DNA of 64,000 bases from Alcaligenes sp. SDU_A2 (GTDB lineage: Bacteria > Pseudomonadota > Gammaproteobacteria > Burkholderiales > Burkholderiaceae_B): the NCBI RefSeq assembly GCF_038237375.1, contig NZ_CP151273.1, positions 3,038,001 to 3,102,000 of the forward strand. The letters are read 5' to 3'. The stretch's first letter is position 1; each line of letters opens with the position of its first letter. The notes below the pieces were generated by a model. The model saw only the letters and a list, made by a program, of their open reading frames with translations. It had not been told where the DNA came from and did no database searches. The position numbers and the translations under genes are program-made. Below, piece by piece: positions 1 through 10,173 of this stretch.

Positions 1-642
1 CAGGATGGAGTCCACCTCGTCGACAATCGCGTAGAACAGGCTGCGCTGGCGACGGTCTTCGGCGCGATATTCCATATTGTCGCGCAGATAGTCGAAGCCG
101 AATTCGTTATTGGTGCCGTAGGTGATGTCGGCCTGATAGGCGGCGATTTTCTCGGCATTGTCCTGCTGGGGCACGACCACGCCCACGCTCAAGCCCAGGA
201 AATTGTACAAACGCCCCATCCAGCCGGCGTCGCGCCGGGCCAGGTAATCGTTGACCGTCACCACATGCACGCCTTTGCCGGCCAGCGCATTCAGGTAGAC
301 AGCCAAGGTAGCGGTCAGGGTCTTACCCTCGCCGGTACGCATTTCCGAAATCTTGCCGTTATGCAGCGCGATCGCGCCCAGCATCTGCACATCGAAGTGG
401 CGCATGCCAAACACGCGGATACTGGCTTCGCGCACAACGGCAAAGGCCTCGGGCAGCAAGGAATTGAGGGAAGCACCATCGGCGACGCGCTGGCGAAACG
501 CCTGGGTCTTGGCAGTCAGTTCCTCGTCGCTGAGCCCTTTCAGGGAGGGTTCAAGCGCATTAATCTGTGCGACCAGCTTGCGGTACTGTTTAAGCAATCG
601 GTCGTTGCGACTGCCAATAAGCTTTTTCAGCAATGAAACCAT
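1..642 (-). CDS. secA: Preprotein translocase ATPase SecA (N-terminal part, runs off the window)
   Basis: SecA is the cytoplasmic motor ATPase that drives unfolded preproteins through SecYEG. Only the first 214 residues are present; the rest lies left of position 1. The start is ATG with the usual N-terminal amphipathic stretch ([15 protein letters not shown]). The Walker A motif MRTGEGKT is at residues 101-108, and the DEVD of the DEAD-type Walker B box is at about residues 208-211, right at the window edge. The [13 protein letters not shown] block before it is typical SecA. It lies downstream of an M23 peptidase on the same strand, a common betaproteobacterial order. Identity is certain; completeness cannot be judged. 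Confidence 0.97.
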   Translation of the reverse strand, partial: MVSLLKKLIGSRNDRLLKQYRKLVAQINALEPSLKGLSDEELTAKTQAFRQRVADGASLNSLLPEAFAVVREASIRVFGMRHFDVQMLGAIALHNGKISEMRTGEGKTLTATLAVYLNALAGKGVHVVTVNDYLARRDAGWMGRLYNFLGLSVGVVVPQQDNAEKIAAYQADITYGTNNEFGFDYLRDNMEYRAEDRRQRSLFYAIVDEVDSIL

Positions 643-760
643 TCTTGTGTCGTCAATGTGGGCGAGGCTGCAAGGGCTTGCAACAATACCCCATTCCTAT
701 ATCAGGTTAAAGGGAAGCGCAAGAAAACAATACAGTTTAACGCACATGCGTCCAGAGCAA

Positions 761-1705
761 CTACTTGCCCGGCTCCAATTGTGCGATCTGATTGTCCATG
801 TACTCGCGCGCCGGCAAAAACAAGTTAGGGTCCAGCGCATGACCGGCCATGCGCACCTCGAAATGCAGATGCGAACCGGTGGACTGCCCCGTGGAACCGA
901 CACGAGCGATCAGTTGCCCTTTTTCTACCACATCGCCCAGCTTGGCGACGATGGAAGAGGCATGGGCATAACGGGTGCTCATGCCATTGCCGTGATTGAT
1001 TTCCACCAGTTTGCCATAGCCAGGCACATAGCGGGCTTCGGACACCACGCCGCCGGAAGCCGCATAGATGGGCGTGCCTTTGGGGGCCGGAAAATCCAGT
1101 CCCTCGTGCAGGGCATGCCGACCGGTGACCGGATGCCGACGCCAACCGAAGGAAGAAGCCACTTCGTCATAATCGATGGGTCGATAATTAGGCAGGCGGG
1201 CTTCGTTGCCCGTGCGCTCAGTCAGCACCGAATCAAGCATGGTGAACCAATCCTGTTGCTCGGACATCTGCTTGGCCAGATGATCCAGTTGTTCGCCCAG
1301 GCGATCCGCGCTCCAGCCCAGATCAGTACCGGCCAGGCTGGAAGCCAGGTCGGCATCTTGGGCAGGCATGGAATCGGCCAGTTCGGGATCGGTATAAGCA
1401 ATGCCGGCCGCTTTGGCGACCCGCTTGCTGACCCCATCCATCTCGATCAGCTTGGCCTGCAGATCACCCACCTTTTCGGCCAGCCGGTTCACATTGTCCT
1501 GCATGGCATCGCTGCGCGCCTGCTGGCTGGCATGCGCGCCCGCATCCTGGCCGGACACGGCATCGCGTTCGCTCCAGTGCGACTGAACCCAGGCGCCGGC
1601 ACCTGCCGACACCCCCAACGAAGCGGCGGCCAAAATGGCGATCAGCGCCTGCCGCAAGCCTTTGGCGTTAGAATCCAAGGACTTCTTGTCTTTTTTTCGA
1701 TTCAC
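761..1705 (-). CDS. M23-family peptidoglycan endopeptidase, membrane-anchored
   Basis: This is a predicted zinc endopeptidase that cuts peptidoglycan cross-links in the periplasm (LytM/MepM type). A short basic N terminus is followed by one membrane segment (ALIAILAAASLGVSAG), then a probable coiled coil (NVNRLAEKVGDLQAKLIEMD), a linker and a C-terminal M23 domain. The zinc and catalytic motifs are visible: HEGLDF (HxxxD) and HLHFEV (HxH). I chose a GTG start at 1705 (314 residues) because GAGG lies 10 bases upstream. An ATG at 1741 would add 12 residues but has no ribosome site and overlaps the divergent dciA start. It sits between lpxC and secA, next to the dcw cluster, which fits wall remodelling. 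Its substrate specificity is not visible. Confidence 0.88.
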   Translation of the reverse strand: MNRKKDKKSLDSNAKGLRQALIAILAAASLGVSAGAGAWVQSHWSERDAVSGQDAGAHASQQARSDAMQDNVNRLAEKVGDLQAKLIEMDGVSKRVAKAAGIAYTDPELADSMPAQDADLASSLAGTDLGWSADRLGEQLDHLAKQMSEQQDWFTMLDSVLTERTGNEARLPNYRPIDYDEVASSFGWRRHPVTGRHALHEGLDFPAPKGTPIYAASGGVVSEARYVPGYGKLVEINHGNGMSTRYAHASSIVAKLGDVVEKGQLIARVGSTGQSTGSHLHFEVRMAGHALDPNLFLPAREYMDNQIAQLEPGK

Positions 1706-1723
1706 TTTGGTAAAACCTCGAAC

Positions 1724-2206
1724 ATGACCTGGAATCCGCATTCACCATCGGCGACTCGCAAACGCGGCGGTGGCCAAAGCCACGCCTTGGGTTGGCTGGC
1801 CGGTGACCAGCAGGGTTCCCAGGTTCTGGAAATGGCCCGGCAGCTTATGGCGGCGCAGACCCATGTCAGCAAGGCCTTGCCACCCGCTTTGGGCAAGGCA
1901 TGTAAGGTGGCCCGTATAGACAGACAACAATTGACGCTGGCAGTTCCCAGCGCGGCGCACGCTGCCAAGCTGCGGCAGTTGCTGCCCACTGTCATGCGGC
2001 GCTTGAATGCCGCTGGCTGGAACATTACCGATGCGCTGGTGCATGTACAAGCCCATTTGTTCGCCGGCGAGACAATAAAGCCCGAGCGACAGATCCAGCC
2101 ACTGGACGAACGCGCCCTGGCGTCGTTCGAGCAATTGCGCGACGCTCTGCCACAGGGGCCGCTGGCCGACGCTGTCGCCAGGCTGCTGCGACATCATCGC
2201 GGCTGA
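1724..2206 (+). CDS. DUF721/DciA-like protein
   Basis: This 160-residue protein has the DUF721 fold: a basic start, a helix rich in Q and L (GSQVLEMARQLMAAQTHV), then a KH-like core with the pattern VARIDRQQLTLAVPSAAHAAKLRQ. Members of this family (DciA) are loaders of the replicative helicase DnaB in bacteria that lack DnaC or DnaI. The assignment rests on the core pattern and on a familiar position beside secA and lpxC. The gene points against all its neighbours, converging with lpxC and diverging from the M23 peptidase gene with only about 18 bases between starts. The ATG at 1724 has no clear Shine-Dalgarno sequence. The open frame continues far upstream, but that part is antisense to the M23 gene. 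Confidence 0.78.
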   Translation: MTWNPHSPSATRKRGGGQSHALGWLAGDQQGSQVLEMARQLMAAQTHVSKALPPALGKACKVARIDRQQLTLAVPSAAHAAKLRQLLPTVMRRLNAAGWNITDALVHVQAHLFAGETIKPERQIQPLDERALASFEQLRDALPQGPLADAVARLLRHHRG

Positions 2207-2237
2207 GCCGCCTGCCGTAGCGGGCGGCGCACCGCAA

Positions 2238-3161
2238 TCAGGCGAATTTCCACTCGCTGGTATAGGCACGCGGCGCAGCCGCGGCCGACTCGAACGAGAC
2301 CAGTTCCCAGCTATCCTGGGCGGCCAGCAAGGCGCGGGCCAACTGGTTGTTCAAGCCGTGACCCGACTTGCAGGCCACGTAGCGGGCGATCAGCGGATGG
2401 CCGATCAGATACAGGTCGCCGATGGCGTCCAGTATCTTGTGCTTGACGAACTCGTCCTCGTAACGCAGGCCATCGCTGTTGAGCACGCGGTACTCGTCCA
2501 TGACGATGGCATTGTCCAGGCTGCCCCCACGGGCCAGCCCGGCCGCCCGCAAGGCTTCCACTTCGCTGGCAAAACCGAACGTACGGGCACGGGCGATGGT
2601 TTTGACGTAAGAGTCGCGGGCAAAGTCCACTTCGGCAAAATTAGCGGTCGCATCAATGGCCGGGTGGTGAAAATCGATGGAGAACTGCAGAGAAAAACCT
2701 TCGTACGGTTCCAGGCGCGCCCACTTGATATCCTGCCCTTCGCCTTCGGAAACTTCGATAGGCTTGAGCACGCGCAGAAACTTCTTGGGCGCGGCCTGCT
2801 CCTGCAGGCCGGCCGAACGCAGCAGATACACAAACGTACCGGCGCTGCCGTCCATGATGGGTACTTCTTCGGCGGTCAGATCCACATGCAGATTATCGAT
2901 GCCCAGGCCGGCAATGGCCGACATCAGGTGCTCGACGGTGGAGACGCGCACATCATCCTTGATAAGCACAGAGGCCATGCGAGTGCCGCCGACCTTGTCG
3001 GCCTGGGCCGGCAGGTCCACGACTTCGGGCAGATCAACGCGGTGAAACACAATACCGGTATCAGGCGCCGCGGGACGCAACGTGATTTCCACGCGACGGC
3101 CGGAGTGCAGGCCGACTCCCTTGGTACTGATAATGTTCTTGATGGTGCGCTGGCGAAGCAT
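2238..3161 (-). CDS. lpxC: UDP-3-O-acyl-N-acetylglucosamine deacetylase LpxC
   Basis: LpxC is the zinc enzyme for the committed step of lipid A synthesis in the cytoplasm. The protein is 307 residues, a normal length, and starts [15 protein letters not shown]. An upstream in-frame ATG would add 43 residues with no counterpart in the family. The zinc ligands are visible in [12 protein letters not shown] and in [14 protein letters not shown] (HxxxD), and the catalytic histidine is in KSGHGLNN. It closes the dcw cluster after ftsZ, as in E. coli. About 200 bases containing two hairpins separate it from ftsZ, so it probably has its own promoter and separate control. Confidence 0.97.
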   Translation of the reverse strand: MLRQRTIKNIISTKGVGLHSGRRVEITLRPAAPDTGIVFHRVDLPEVVDLPAQADKVGGTRMASVLIKDDVRVSTVEHLMSAIAGLGIDNLHVDLTAEEVPIMDGSAGTFVYLLRSAGLQEQAAPKKFLRVLKPIEVSEGEGQDIKWARLEPYEGFSLQFSIDFHHPAIDATANFAEVDFARDSYVKTIARARTFGFASEVEALRAAGLARGGSLDNAIVMDEYRVLNSDGLRYEDEFVKHKILDAIGDLYLIGHPLIARYVACKSGHGLNNQLARALLAAQDSWELVSFESAAAAPRAYTSEWKFA

Positions 3162-3295
3162 GGTATTTTTTGTACTTGTAAATCGTTGTTCGTACAGAGG
3201 ATTGTAACCGCGTTGCGGGTTATCCACTATAAGTTTTGTGTTGCTACACCTTGCTGTCAAGCGATCGTTTGCAACAGAATCCCGAAACAAGAACG

Positions 3296-3321
3296 CCTCC
3301 CTGGCGCGAACGCCAGGGAGG
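3296..3321. other. Strong hairpin in the ftsZ-lpxC gap
   Basis: An 11-bp perfect stem (arms 3296-3306 and 3311-3321) has a four-base cgaa loop. It lies between ftsZ and lpxC. It lacks a U-rich tail on either strand, so it may be an attenuator, an RNA processing site or part of a compound terminator with the hairpin at 3341-3362. Confidence 0.5.
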
Positions 3322-3330
3322 GAGTGTGGG

Positions 3331-3362
3331 AGAAATCAAACAGGCGAATCGGGTATCGCCTG
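3331..3362 (-). terminator. Probable terminator after ftsZ
   Basis: On the minus strand a 7-bp stem CAGGCGA/TCGCCTG with an 8-base loop is followed by TTTGATTTCT. It begins 8 bases past the ftsZ stop. The stem is modest and the U tract is interrupted, so read-through into lpxC is likely. Confidence 0.5.
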
Positions 3363-3369
3363 ATTTGAC

Positions 3370-4533
3370 TCAATCAGCTTGCTTGCGCAGGAAAGCCGGA
3401 ATGTCGAAATGATCCATACCGGCGGTTTCCAGGGCGCGCACCTGGGCCGAAGCCTGGCTGCGTGGATTGCGGATCACGGCAGGCACATCCGCATTGGCGT
3501 AATCAGCACCGATGACGGGCATGTTGTCCGTACCGGTACGCAGCACTTCCTCGTTGTTCTGCACCAGTTGCGGACGCGACTGCTTGCGGCCCAGGCCGGT
3601 CGCAACCACGGTCACGCGCAGGCTGTCGCCCATGGCTTCGTCGTAGGCCGTGCCGAAGATGACGGTGGCGTCTTCAGCGGCATAGCTGCGGATGGTATCC
3701 ATGATCTCGCGGGTTTCGCGCATTTTCAGCGATGCGGAGGAGGTGATGTTAACCAGCATGCCACGGGCACCGTGCAGGTCCACGCCTTCCAGCAGCGGGC
3801 AAGCAATGGCGCGCTCGGCGGCTTCGCGGGCACGGTTCGAGCCCGAAGCGACCGCCGTGCCCATCATGGCCTGACCCTGCTCGCCCATGATGGTCTTGAC
3901 GTCCTCAAAGTCCACGTTCACATTACCTTCGACATTGATGATCTCGGCAATGCCCGCGCAGGCATTGTGCAACACATCGTCGGCAGCCTTGAAGCAGTCG
4001 GACTGAGTCGCGTCCTCGTCCATCAGGTCGTACAGGTTTTCGTTCAGCACCACGATCAGGGAATGGACGTGCTTGCTCAGCTCTTCGATCCCTTCTTCGG
4101 CCATACGCAGGCGGCGATTGCCTTCAAAAGAGAATGGTTTGGTTACCACGCCCACAGTCAGAATGCCTAGCTCCTTGGCCACTTCGGCCACGACAGGGCT
4201 GGCACCCGTGCCGGTGCCGCCGCCCATGCCAGCCGTAATGAACACCATGTTCGCGCCGTTCAGGGCTGCACGGATTTCCTCGCGCGCCGTCTCGGCGGCG
4301 GCACGGCCCTGGTCGGGCTTGGCACCGGCACCCAGGCCGGTGCGGCCCAGACGGATCTGGATGGGGGCTTCGCTGCTGGCCAGGGCCTGCGAATCCGTAT
4401 TGGCGCAGATGAAATCCACACCCTGCACGCCGGAATGGATCATGTGCGTGACGGCATTGCCGCCCGCTCCCCCCACACCGACCACCTTGATAACCGTGCC
4501 GTTGCGGCTGGTATCCAACATTTCAAAGTTCAT
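3370..4533 (-). CDS. ftsZ: Cell division GTPase FtsZ
   Basis: FtsZ is the tubulin-like GTPase that polymerises into the cytokinetic ring. The signature loop GGGTGTG is present in AGMGGGTGTGASP, after the N-terminal nucleotide-binding VVGVGGAGGNAV. The C-terminal conserved peptide that binds FtsA and ZipA is DIPAFLRK, near the end. Two adjacent ATG codons (4536 and 4533) follow GGGAG. I took the second, which gives MNFEMLD as in Bordetella; the other adds one residue. It follows ftsA after a gap of 171 bases, long enough for its own promoter. Confidence 0.98.
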   Translation of the reverse strand: MNFEMLDTSRNGTVIKVVGVGGAGGNAVTHMIHSGVQGVDFICANTDSQALASSEAPIQIRLGRTGLGAGAKPDQGRAAAETAREEIRAALNGANMVFITAGMGGGTGTGASPVVAEVAKELGILTVGVVTKPFSFEGNRRLRMAEEGIEELSKHVHSLIVVLNENLYDLMDEDATQSDCFKAADDVLHNACAGIAEIINVEGNVNVDFEDVKTIMGEQGQAMMGTAVASGSNRAREAAERAIACPLLEGVDLHGARGMLVNITSSASLKMRETREIMDTIRSYAAEDATVIFGTAYDEAMGDSLRVTVVATGLGRKQSRPQLVQNNEEVLRTGTDNMPVIGADYANADVPAVIRNPRSQASAQVRALETAGMDHFDIPAFLRKQAD

Positions 4534-4704
4534 CATGATTGACTCCCACTCAAACACAAATTAGTAAATTTCCAACTCGCTTCCCCGATACAGCTTCGAT
4601 TTGGAATCGCCTCAAAACACCTGCCAGCCTCTGGGCTCGCAACCGGTTTGAATCGCCTCCCGGACAGCCCTTGCGGACCACCCCTTTCAGGCATCTGCAT
4701 GCCT

Positions 4705-5931
4705 TTAATTCATGAACCACTCTTTCATGCGCGCCAGCAGGCCTTTGACACTGCCTTTCTGCTGGGCAACCTTGCGGCCCCGCGCACTTTGCAAACGCGC
4801 CTCGGTCAACAGGCCCATGACCGTCGAAAAACGCGGATTGCGCATCACATCGGCCAGACTGCCCTCGTAGCTGGGCACGGCGACCCGCACCGGCTTCAAG
4901 AACACGTCCTCGGCCAGTTCCACGATGCCGGGCAACATCGCCGTGCCGCCCGTCAAGACCACGCCCGAGGACAGCAGGTCCTCGTAGCCCGACTCGCGCA
5001 GACTTTGCTGCACAAAAGTAAACAGTTCTTCCACGCGCGGCTCGATCACCGCGCCCAGGGCCTGACGCTTGACCTGACGATTAGGCCGATCGCCCAGTCC
5101 GGGCACTTCGATCATTTCCTCGGGATGGGCCAGCGATTGCTTGGCCACGCCAAAACGCAACTTGATTTCTTCGGCATCGGGCGTGGGCGTGCGCAGCATG
5201 GCGGCAATATCACTGGTGATCTGGTCGCCGGCGATAGGGATCACATCCGTATGACGAATGGCACCGCCCGTATAAATGGCAATGTCGGTCGTGCCGCCGC
5301 CGATATCGACCAACACCACGCCCAGTTCCTTCTCGTCGGCTGTCAGACACGACAGGCTGGAGGCCAGCGGCTGCAGGATAAGATCCTGCACTTCCAGGCC
5401 GCAACGGCGCACGCATTTAACGATGTTTTGGGCGGCACTGACGGCACCGGTCACGATATGCACGCGCACTTCCAGGCGCAGACCGCTCATGCCGATGGGC
5501 TCGCGTATATCTTCCTGCGAGTCCACGATGAACTCCTGGGTCAGCACATGCAGCACTTGCTGATCGGTCGGAATATTGACGGCTTTGGCCGTCTCGATCA
5601 CGCGTGCCACATCGGTGGCGGTCACTTCCTTGTCCTTGACGGCCACCATGCCGCTGGAATTAAAGCTGGTGATGTGGCTGCCGGCAATGCCCGTATAGAC
5701 TTCACGGATCTTGCAATCAGCCATCAGTTCGGCTTCCTCCAGCGCGCGCTGGATGGAGTTGACCGTCGTCTCGATATTGACAACCACCCCCTTGCGCATG
5801 CCCTGGGACTCATGCTGTCCCAGACCAAGCACTTCAAACCGGCCTTCCGGCAGGACTTCAGCCACCACAGCAACAACTTTGCTGGTGCCGATGTCCAATG
5901 CAACGATCAGGTCTTTGATGTCACGAGTCAT
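4705..5931 (-). CDS. ftsA: Cell division protein FtsA
   Basis: FtsA is the actin-like ATPase that tethers FtsZ filaments to the inner membrane and recruits later divisome proteins. The protein is 408 residues. The phosphate loops are visible in ALDIGTSKV (N terminus) and VDIGGGTTDIAIY, and the adenosine motif in LTGGTAMLPGI. The C terminus ends in a short amphipathic, basic helix (VKGLLARMKEWFMN), the expected membrane-targeting sequence. It follows ftsQ with an 8-base gap, so the two are very probably co-transcribed. Confidence 0.97.
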   Translation of the reverse strand: MTRDIKDLIVALDIGTSKVVAVVAEVLPEGRFEVLGLGQHESQGMRKGVVVNIETTVNSIQRALEEAELMADCKIREVYTGIAGSHITSFNSSGMVAVKDKEVTATDVARVIETAKAVNIPTDQQVLHVLTQEFIVDSQEDIREPIGMSGLRLEVRVHIVTGAVSAAQNIVKCVRRCGLEVQDLILQPLASSLSCLTADEKELGVVLVDIGGGTTDIAIYTGGAIRHTDVIPIAGDQITSDIAAMLRTPTPDAEEIKLRFGVAKQSLAHPEEMIEVPGLGDRPNRQVKRQALGAVIEPRVEELFTFVQQSLRESGYEDLLSSGVVLTGGTAMLPGIVELAEDVFLKPVRVAVPSYEGSLADVMRNPRFSTVMGLLTEARLQSARGRKVAQQKGSVKGLLARMKEWFMN

Positions 5932-5939
5932 AGTGTTCT

Positions 5940-6731
5940 TTACTTCACAGGGGTAGATGGAACCGGAGCCAGCGTGATCGCAAAGCCATTCGGATAACGT
6001 AAATCGGCGCTTTGCAGCGTGCGGTCGCCCAAGCGCTGCATCAGGCCAGGCCAGGCCTGCACAAATCGTTCAATACGCACGGCAAAGGGCAAAGCCCCTT
6101 TGCGTCCGTGCGGGTCGGCAATATCGGCCGCAGGATCGCGGCCCAGATTCAGTTGCGTGCCGTTCGAGAGCGTCACGTCCCAGGCATAACGTGGGCTGAG
6201 CGCGACCTCGCGCACCTGCACATCCAGGGGGCCGAACCAGCGCGCCAGCTCCGCATAGCGCTGCACCACCAGCCGCTCGGAATTGGGCGGACCGCTTAAC
6301 TGCGGCAGTTGCGCGTCGTCGGGCACCACCGCCTGATTGGCCGCAAACGCCTCGCCCCAGGTGTTGATCATGTCGTTCTCATTCCAGTAGGCCAACGGCT
6401 GCTGCTCTTCGATGCGAACTTGCAGCGTATTGGGCCAGACCCGCCGGATCTGAGCACGCCGCACCCAGGGCGCGGTTTCGATCAAGGCACGGGACTTGTC
6501 CAGGTTGACCGTAAAGAAGTTGCCCTCCAGACGGCCCGCTACCGTGGCCTTGACGCCTTCGGGCGTGACATAGGCCAAGGGTTCGCCTTGCGACGATTCG
6601 ATCTGGATACGCTCGATATTGAAATACGGACGACGCACAGCCCAGATGATGACCCCGACGACCAGCGCCGACACGGCCAGCAGCGCCAGCGTGTTAGCGA
6701 TCAGATTGGTCAGGCGGGCATCGGAAAACAT
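5940..6731 (-). CDS. ftsQ: Cell division protein FtsQ
   Basis: FtsQ is a single-pass inner-membrane protein that links early and late divisome parts through FtsB and FtsL. It has a short cytoplasmic N terminus, a membrane helix (TLALLAVSALVVGVIIWAV), then a POTRA domain beginning YFNIERIQIES and the FtsQ beta domain (APWVRRAQIRRVWPNTLQV). The length of 263 residues is normal. It lies 18 bases after ddl and 8 before ftsA, in the standard ddl-ftsQ-ftsA-ftsZ order. Confidence 0.95.
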   Translation of the reverse strand: MFSDARLTNLIANTLALLAVSALVVGVIIWAVRRPYFNIERIQIESSQGEPLAYVTPEGVKATVAGRLEGNFFTVNLDKSRALIETAPWVRRAQIRRVWPNTLQVRIEEQQPLAYWNENDMINTWGEAFAANQAVVPDDAQLPQLSGPPNSERLVVQRYAELARWFGPLDVQVREVALSPRYAWDVTLSNGTQLNLGRDPAADIADPHGRKGALPFAVRIERFVQAWPGLMQRLGDRTLQSADLRYPNGFAITLAPVPSTPVK

Positions 6732-6749
6732 GTTCCAGGCTCCTTGGGT

Positions 6750-7700
6750 TTACACGCTGCGGGCGATGGCCTGCACTTTGCAGCGCGCCGTCGCCAAAAT
6801 GTTCACGCACAGCTGGGCATAACTGACTCCCTGGGCTTTGGCAGCCATGGGAACCAGCGAATGGCTGGTCATGCCGGGCGAGGTATTCATCTCCAGCAGC
6901 CAGGGCCGGTTCTGCTCGTCCAGCATGAAATCGGCCCGCGCCCAGCCTTCGCAACCCAACGCCTGAAACGCGCGCACGGCCAGATCCTGCACCTGGGCCG
7001 TCAGCTCGGGCGACAAGTCGGCAGGGCAGAAATACTGGGTTTCGTCGGAGTAATACTTGTGCTCGAAGTCGTAATTGCCTTGCGGGGCGACGATATCAAT
7101 AACCGGCAAGGCACGCGCATGCTCGCCGGTGCCGATGATGGGCACGGTCAGTTCGCGGCCGCGGATAAATTGCTCGGCCAGCACGACGGTGTCGTAATGC
7201 ATGGCGGTCTGAAACGCTGCCAGTGCCTGATCGGCCTGATCCACACGCACCACACCTACGGTGGAGCCTTCATGCGGGGGCTTCATGATCATGGGCACGC
7301 CCAGACGCTCGACGGCGGCGGCCACGCCCGAGGCGTCGGTCAACTCGACAAAGTCCGGCGTCGGCAGGCCCACGTGCTGCCAGACCCGCTTGGTCATGAT
7401 CTTGTCCATGGCCAGACTGGAAGCCATGACGCCGCTGCCAGTGTAGGGAATACCCAACCATTCCAGCGCGCCTTGCAATGTCCCGTCCTCGCCGAAGCGG
7501 CCATGCAGCGCAATGAACACGCAGTCAAAACCAGCCTGGGCCAGATCGGCCAGGCCTTTTTCGCCCATGTCAAACAGATGCGCATCCACACCCATGCTGC
7601 GCAAGGCATCATGAACCCCTTGGCCCGACATCAGCGATACCTCGCGCTCGGCAGACTTGCCGCCGTACAACACGCCTACTCGGCCAAAATCTGCTGTCAT
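6750..7700 (-). CDS. ddl: D-alanine-D-alanine ligase
   Basis: Ddl makes the D-Ala-D-Ala dipeptide that MurF adds to the peptidoglycan precursor. It is a 316-residue ATP-grasp enzyme. N-terminal [19 protein letters not shown] contains the conserved serine loop, [14 protein letters not shown] is the ATP-grasp lysine strand, and [18 protein letters not shown] holds the magnesium-binding Glu and Asn. Its start overlaps the murC stop by four bases, indicating coupled translation. The ddlB subtype is inferred from its place in the dcw cluster. Confidence 0.96.
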   Translation of the reverse strand: MTADFGRVGVLYGGKSAEREVSLMSGQGVHDALRSMGVDAHLFDMGEKGLADLAQAGFDCVFIALHGRFGEDGTLQGALEWLGIPYTGSGVMASSLAMDKIMTKRVWQHVGLPTPDFVELTDASGVAAAVERLGVPMIMKPPHEGSTVGVVRVDQADQALAAFQTAMHYDTVVLAEQFIRGRELTVPIIGTGEHARALPVIDIVAPQGNYDFEHKYYSDETQYFCPADLSPELTAQVQDLAVRAFQALGCEGWARADFMLDEQNRPWLLEMNTSPGMTSHSLVPMAAKAQGVSYAQLCVNILATARCKVQAIARSV

Positions 7701-9103
7701 GCCATTTCTCCCAATTGGGCAGGAATCCGGCTGATGGACCCTGCTCCCATTACCAACACCACATCCCCGTCGCGGACAAAGTCCAGAACGGTCTGTGCCA
7801 TATCATTGATTTCCGCGACAAAAATCGGTTCAACCTTGCCCAGCACGCGCACGGCGCGGCTGAGCGCGCGACCGTCGGCGGCCACCAGAGGCGGCTCGCC
7901 GGCGGCATAGACCTCGCTGAGCAGCACCGCATCGGCCTGACTGAGCACCTGCACGAAATCCTCGAAGCAATCGCGGGTACGCGTATAGCGATGCGGCTGG
8001 AACGCCAGCACAATGCGCCGGTCCGGCCATGCGCCACGTGCGGCCGCCAAGGTAGCAGCCATTTCGACAGGATGGTGACCATAATCGTCAACAACGGTAA
8101 ACGTGCCGCCGCCCTGTCGCTCGGAAACAGGAAAGTCGCCGATCAGAGAAAAGCGCCGGCCCACGCCGGTAAATTCGCTCAGGGCACGGGCAATCGTGGC
8201 GTCATCGACGCCCAGCTCGGTGGCCACTGCGATCGCCGCCAAAGCATTGAGTACATTGTGCCGACCCGGCAAATTCAGACATACGGACAGCACCGGCAGA
8301 TCGCCTCCCGCCCCTTTGCGCTGCACATCAAAACACATGGTCGTGCCGCGGCTCTGGATATTGACCGCCCGCACCTGCGCATCGCTGTCTATGCCGTAGG
8401 TCGTGACAGGACGAGATACAAAAGGAATGATTTCGCGCACATTGGCGTCATCACTGCACAGGATGGCGCTGCCGTAGAACGGCAGGCGATGCGTGAAATC
8501 GATAAAGGCGCTTTTAAGACGCGCCACGTCGTGACCATAGGTGTCCATATGGTCCACATCGATATTGGTCACGATGGCCATGACGGGCAACAGATTCAGG
8601 AAGGAGGCATCGGATTCGTCAGCCTCGACCACGATGTACTCGCCCTGCCCCAGACGCGCGTTCGCACCGGCAGAGTTCAGACGCCCGCCGATGACAAACG
8701 TAGGGTCCAGCTCGCCGGCGGCCAGCAGGCTGGCGACCAGGCTGGTCGTGGTGGTCTTGCCATGCGTGCCGGCCACGGCAATGCCGCGCTTCAGGCGCAT
8801 CAGCTCGGCCAGCATCAATGCTCGCGGCACCACAGGGATACGGGCAGCCCGGGCGGCCAGCACTTCGGGGTTATCGCCGGCAATGGCGGTGGAGGTGACG
8901 ATAGCCCCCATGCCTGCCACGTTCTCGGCCTTGTGGCCGATGATGATGCGCGCGCCCAGGCTCTCCAGACGGCGTGTTACCGCCGTTTCCTGAATATCGG
9001 AGCCGCTGATGGCAAAGCCCAGATTCAGCATGACTTCGGCAATGCCGCTCATGCCCGATCCGCCGATACCTACAAAATGAATTCGTTGAATGCGGTGTTT
9101 CAT
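7697..9103 (-). CDS. murC: UDP-N-acetylmuramate-L-alanine ligase MurC
   Basis: MurC adds the first amino acid, L-alanine, to UDP-MurNAc in the cytoplasm. The 468-residue protein has the N-terminal UDP-binding loop [16 protein letters not shown] and the ATP-binding loop [10 protein letters not shown]. The histidine in GTHGKT is typical of MurC, where MurD and MurE have N. I moved the start to the ATG at 9103, because AAGGAGG sits five bases upstream; the longer frame adds nine unlikely residues. It overlaps murG and ddl by four bases each. Confidence 0.97.
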   Translation of the reverse strand: MKHRIQRIHFVGIGGSGMSGIAEVMLNLGFAISGSDIQETAVTRRLESLGARIIIGHKAENVAGMGAIVTSTAIAGDNPEVLAARAARIPVVPRALMLAELMRLKRGIAVAGTHGKTTTTSLVASLLAAGELDPTFVIGGRLNSAGANARLGQGEYIVVEADESDASFLNLLPVMAIVTNIDVDHMDTYGHDVARLKSAFIDFTHRLPFYGSAILCSDDANVREIIPFVSRPVTTYGIDSDAQVRAVNIQSRGTTMCFDVQRKGAGGDLPVLSVCLNLPGRHNVLNALAAIAVATELGVDDATIARALSEFTGVGRRFSLIGDFPVSERQGGGTFTVVDDYGHHPVEMAATLAAARGAWPDRRIVLAFQPHRYTRTRDCFEDFVQVLSQADAVLLSEVYAAGEPPLVAADGRALSRAVRVLGKVEPIFVAEINDMAQTVLDFVRDGDVVLVMGAGSISRIPAQLGEMA

Positions 9104-10173
9104 CCCGCCCTCCTTGCCGCCTGCTGACATGCTTCGGCAATGTGTTGCGTGGCATTCAACTGTGCATGTTCCTGTGCGTGGCTGGCCACGCGACTCAATT
9201 CTTCACGGCCCAGCGTCTGCAGCCATTGGGCTAGCCACTGGGGTGTCAATTCCGATTGTTTCTTCAACCAGGCCCCCGAGCATTCGCTCAGGTACCGGGC
9301 GTTGGCCGTCTGGTGATCGTCGATGGCATGCGGCAAAGGCACAAACAAGGCTGCCACACCCAAAGCGGCCACCTCGGCCACGGTCATGGCACCTGCCCGA
9401 CAAATCAACAGATCGGCCTCTTTCATGGCTTGCGCCATATCGCCGATAAAGGCCGTGCAGTCGGCCTGTACCTGAACCTGTGCATACGCCTGCTGCAACG
9501 CTTGCAGATGCTGCTCGCCCGACTGATGCGTCACCTGCGGACGCTGCCCGGCAGGAATCAATGCCAAGGCCTGCGGCACGACGGTATTTAGTGCCGCCGC
9601 ACCCAGACTGCCGCCGACCACCAGCACCCGCAACGGCCCCTGACGCTGCGCATAGCGTTCGACGGCCGCGCCTTGATCCACAAACGCATCACGCACCGGA
9701 TTGCCCACGGTGACGGCACCCGGCAGAGCACCGGGGAAACCGGTCAGGACCTGATCGGCCATCTTGGCCAGATACCGATTGGCCGTGCCGGCAACCGCAT
9801 TTTGCTCGTGCACCACCAGCGGGCGACGCATCAAAAACGCCATCAAGCCACCGGGAAAGGCAACATATCCGCCCATGCCCAGCACCACATCGGGCTGCGC
9901 CTGCTTGATGCAGCGCCGCGCCTGCAGGCAAGCACCCAGCAAGGTAAAGGGCAGTTTCAACAAGGCCCCCACGCCTTTGCCGCGCAAGCCTGCAAATCGC
10001 AGCGGCAGCATTTTAATGCCATGCTGGGGCACCAGGCTACCTTCCATGCGTTCCGGATGGCCCATCCAGACAACATTCCAGCCGCGTTCGCTCATGGCCT
10101 GGGCAACGGCCAAGCCTGGCATGATATGTCCGCCTGTGCCGCCGGCCATGATCAGAATGGTTGGGGCGCTCAT
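9100..10173 (-). CDS. murG: Undecaprenyl-PP-MurNAc-pentapeptide GlcNAc transferase MurG
   Basis: MurG converts lipid I to lipid II on the cytoplasmic face of the inner membrane. The protein has 357 residues and the GT28 glycine loops: [16 protein letters not shown] near the N terminus and [12 protein letters not shown] in the hinge region. The UDP-sugar site [16 protein letters not shown] follows. It overlaps both neighbours by ATGA (ftsW upstream, murC downstream). In Bordetella pertussis MurG has been proposed as a scaffold for the other Mur enzymes. Confidence 0.97.
   Translation of the reverse strand: MSAPTILIMAGGTGGHIMPGLAVAQAMSERGWNVVWMGHPERMEGSLVPQHGIKMLPLRFAGLRGKGVGALLKLPFTLLGACLQARRCIKQAQPDVVLGMGGYVAFPGGLMAFLMRRPLVVHEQNAVAGTANRYLAKMADQVLTGFPGALPGAVTVGNPVRDAFVDQGAAVERYAQRQGPLRVLVVGGSLGAAALNTVVPQALALIPAGQRPQVTHQSGEQHLQALQQAYAQVQVQADCTAFIGDMAQAMKEADLLICRAGAMTVAEVAALGVAALFVPLPHAIDDHQTANARYLSECSGAWLKKQSELTPQWLAQWLQTLGREELSRVASHAQEHAQLNATQHIAEACQQAARRAG

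Noticed and set aside
353-1723. N-terminal extension of the dciA-like frame
   Set aside because: It is antisense to secA and the M23 gene and its composition is unlike a protein; the DUF721 similarity begins only after 1724.
3379-4170. Long rightward open frames opposite the dcw genes (also at 6309-7910, 7715-9127, 11423-13036, 13916-15619 and 16969-18789)
   Set aside because: They are antisense to well-identified genes, rich in His, Gln and Arg, and show no family similarity; they result from high GC at third codon positions.
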